A stretch of 15,366 nt of DNA from CAZNDN01 sp964571815 (GTDB lineage: Bacteria > Fibrobacterota > Chitinivibrionia > Chitinivibrionales > WJKA01): assembly GCA_964571815.1 (NCBI GenBank), contig CAZNDN010000099.1, forward strand, positions 1 through 15,366, read 5' to 3'. The position numbers were made by a program, and so were the translations under genes. A model generated the notes under the pieces. That model saw only the letters and a list, made by a program, of their open reading frames with translations. It had not been told where the DNA came from and made no database searches. Shown here one piece after another: positions 13,961 through 15,366 of the stretch (positions are counted from its first letter, which is position 1; each line of letters begins with the position of its first letter).

Positions 13961-15142
13961 TCAGGGGTTGACCAGGTTGTCCCTGAGGATCCCCCCGATC
14001 TCCCGGGGAGAAAGCCGGGCCGGTCCGTTTTTGTTACCCGTTTTTTCCACGATACGCTCGACATCCCTTTCGGTGACTCCGTATGCGCCGAGTGAGGGTA
14101 TGCTGAGTTGCCGTCGCCAGGTGGTGAGGGTCCCGACCAGCAGATCGCATGAGCGGTCGATTTCGCTCGGATTCCCTCCGCCGAGAAGGGCGCCGGTACG
14201 GGCGTACTTCATTAGGGCCGGGCTGTCGGGATCGGTACGCCGGAGCGATTCGGTTACCGCTTTGGTGGCTGGACCCACCAGCGTTCCGCACACTACCCCG
14301 TGAGGAATGTCAAAGAGGGCGCCGATCGCCGATGCGAGACCGTGAACGACACCGAGCCCTGCATTGGCCAGGACCATGCCGGAGATCAGCGCGGCAAAGG
14401 ACATATCCACGCGGGCATCGGTGTCCCGGTGCGCGCGGGGCAGCGAAGGGCCCGCCCGGGCAAGCCCTTCCCACGCGAGAGCATCGGTGACCGGCGAAGC
14501 CCCGGTGGAGACATAAGCTTCCAGCAACTGCGTGAACGCATCCATACCGCATGCCGCGGTAACAGTTGGCGGGCAGGAGAAAGTCAAGGCGGGATCGACT
14601 ATCGCCATATCAGGGACAAAGTTGTCGTGGCGCAGGGATTTCTTGAATCCGTTCTTACCCCGGAGGGTCAGCACAGCATTCCTGGTTGCCTCGCTTCCGG
14701 TCCCCGCCGTGGTTGGAACGGCAATCACGGGCACTTTCCGGCCGTCGTGCTTCTTTGTTCCGACTCCCTCCAGGTAGTCCGCCACACGAGCCCCGTCGAG
14801 GGGAAGCATGGCCGAAATCGCCTTGCCGGTATCCACGACACTGCCGCCGCCGACTGCGCACACGACATCGATTGACCGGCCGGCACATCCGGCCGCGGCC
14901 TGGTCGACCAGCTCAGGCCCGGGCTCACCCTGCACGCGCACTTCATGGGTGCACAGCGCGCGGCTGCGACACTGCTCCGCAAGCCGGCGGCGAATGCCGG
15001 AGCGATCGGCCGAGGCCCCACCGGTAACCAGCAGCACCGAGGTCCCGTAGCGCCCGATCTGCTCGCCGAGGCCGTCAAAGGCGCCTTCACCGAACACGAC
15101 CCGGGGAGCGGGTGAGAATGCGAAGCTCTCGATACGGGACAT
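13961..15142 (-). CDS. Iron-type (group III) alcohol dehydrogenase
   Basis: A 393-residue NAD(P)-dependent dehydrogenase with an N-terminal Rossmann half (GGGSVVDTGKA, about 98-108, then PTTAGTGSEAT, 143-153) and a C-terminal helical metal-binding half. Metal ligands are D201 (GMDAF), H267 (VVHGLA) and H281 (IPHGVV). The position usually held by the fourth ligand, four residues after the Asp, is Gln (Q205, TQLLEAY), a variant seen in some family members. It interconverts an alcohol and an aldehyde or ketone in the cytoplasm; the substrate is unknown. The start ATG 15140-15142 has GCAGG 5 bases upstream and gives the standard length, whereas the longer frame to 15244 adds an atypical Arg-rich leader and overlaps the upstream gene. 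It begins 29 bases after the ABM gene. Confidence 0.93.
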   Translation of the reverse strand: MSRIESFAFSPAPRVVFGEGAFDGLGEQIGRYGTSVLLVTGGASADRSGIRRRLAEQCRSRALCTHEVRVQGEPGPELVDQAAAGCAGRSIDVVCAVGGGSVVDTGKAISAMLPLDGARVADYLEGVGTKKHDGRKVPVIAVPTTAGTGSEATRNAVLTLRGKNGFKKSLRHDNFVPDMAIVDPALTFSCPPTVTAACGMDAFTQLLEAYVSTGASPVTDALAWEGLARAGPSLPRAHRDTDARVDMSFAALISGMVLANAGLGVVHGLASAIGALFDIPHGVVCGTLVGPATKAVTESLRRTDPDSPALMKYARTGALLGGGNPSEIDRSCDLLVGTLTTWRRQLSIPSLGAYGVTERDVERIVEKTGNKNGPARLSPREIGGILRDNLVNP

Positions 15143-15171
15143 TTGTGCCTGCACTCTTCTGCCGTTACCGT

Positions 15172-15366
15172 TCAGGGCCGAATCGCGACATAGGGAACAC
15201 CCCGGCGCGGCTGCGCCATCCACCCCGCCACTTCGTCGCGCCATTTCTTGTAGTGAAGGGTTTCCTTGTGAGCCGCTGCCGATTCCGTCGACTCGCAGGC
15301 TTCGTAAAGCATAAAGTGCGACGGTTCGTTCTTGCTCTGAAGAACATCGAAGCGCACATTGCCCGG
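15172..15366 (-). CDS. Antibiotic biosynthesis monooxygenase (ABM/LsrG-like), partial
   Basis: The C-terminal 64 residues of a small protein whose start lies beyond the window. The order NVRFDVLQ, MLYEA, AHKETLHYKKW and a terminal RRGVPYVA matches the ABM dimeric alpha/beta-barrel family, which includes LsrG and YgiN; whole members are about 95-105 residues. These are cofactor-free monooxygenases or isomerases acting on quinol-like or autoinducer-type small molecules. It lies 29 bases upstream of the iron alcohol dehydrogenase and is probably in the same operon, which suggests related substrates. The family is fairly secure; the reaction is not. Confidence 0.85.
   Translation of the reverse strand, partial: PGNVRFDVLQSKNEPSHFMLYEACESTESAAAHKETLHYKKWRDEVAGWMAQPRRGVPYVAIRP

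Noticed and set aside
13921..14064. Upstream extension of the deacetylase frame
   Set aside because: It would overlap the dehydrogenase gene by about 100 bases and put 48 unrelated residues before the Tat-like signal; the GTG at 13920 has a ribosome-binding site.
1..15366. CRISPR arrays, tRNA/rRNA genes, insertion sequences, phage or defence genes
   Set aside because: No regularly spaced direct repeats, no cloverleaf or rRNA-like sequence, and no transposase, integrase, nuclease or toxin-antitoxin signatures were seen on either strand.

Overview
This is a GC-rich bacterial window in which every confidently called gene lies on the minus strand, so transcription runs from high to low coordinates. 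The contents (a two-transmembrane chemoreceptor, two-component regulators with PAS and GAF sensing, an NtrC-class sigma-54 activator, a Tat-type signal peptide) suggest a free-living, probably motile Gram-negative bacterium with a large signalling repertoire. A deltaproteobacterial or Fibrobacterota-like lineage fits the style of these proteins, but nothing here fixes the taxonomy. No tRNA, rRNA, insertion sequence, phage gene or CRISPR array was seen.

Layout in transcription order. (1) 15366-12083: a tight run of metabolic genes. It starts with an antibiotic-biosynthesis-monooxygenase (ABM/LsrG-like) gene cut by the window edge, then an iron-type alcohol dehydrogenase, a histone-deacetylase-family amidohydrolase with an apparent twin-arginine signal, and a BioC-like methyltransferase that starts two bases after the previous stop codon. 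(2) 11895-9843: oppD and oppF, two oligopeptide-type ABC ATPases overlapping by 8 bp, with no permease or binding protein in view. (3) 9660-6171: a GAF-PAS-PAS histidine kinase and an NtrC-family response regulator overlapping by 8 bp, preceded by a perfect extended -10 element that would give a leaderless mRNA. (4) 5800-2645: a REC-histidine kinase and a methyl-accepting chemotaxis protein in one operon. It is preceded by repeated palindromes that look like an operator and followed by a clear intrinsic terminator. (5) 2537-2244: a small Cys-containing protein starting just behind that terminator. (6) 2243-1738: mostly non-coding, with a large hairpin and one possible plus-strand small ORF. 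(7) 1737-143: two NAD(P)-binding atypical short-chain dehydrogenase/NmrA-like proteins.

How the parts may work together (inference). The kinase/NtrC pair and the REC-kinase/chemoreceptor operon form a sensory block in which the chemoreceptor may report to, or be expressed under, the adjacent regulators; the palindromes at 5912-6011 are the obvious place to look for such control. The ABM/dehydrogenase/amidohydrolase/methyltransferase run looks like a small catabolic or detoxification operon, possibly handling acetylated amines or peptides outside the cytoplasm and aldehydes inside it, but no substrate can be read from the sequence. The best candidates for something undescribed are the repeated palindromes, the terminator-fronted small protein, the leaderless kinase start and the Tat-tagged deacetylase in its unusual operon.
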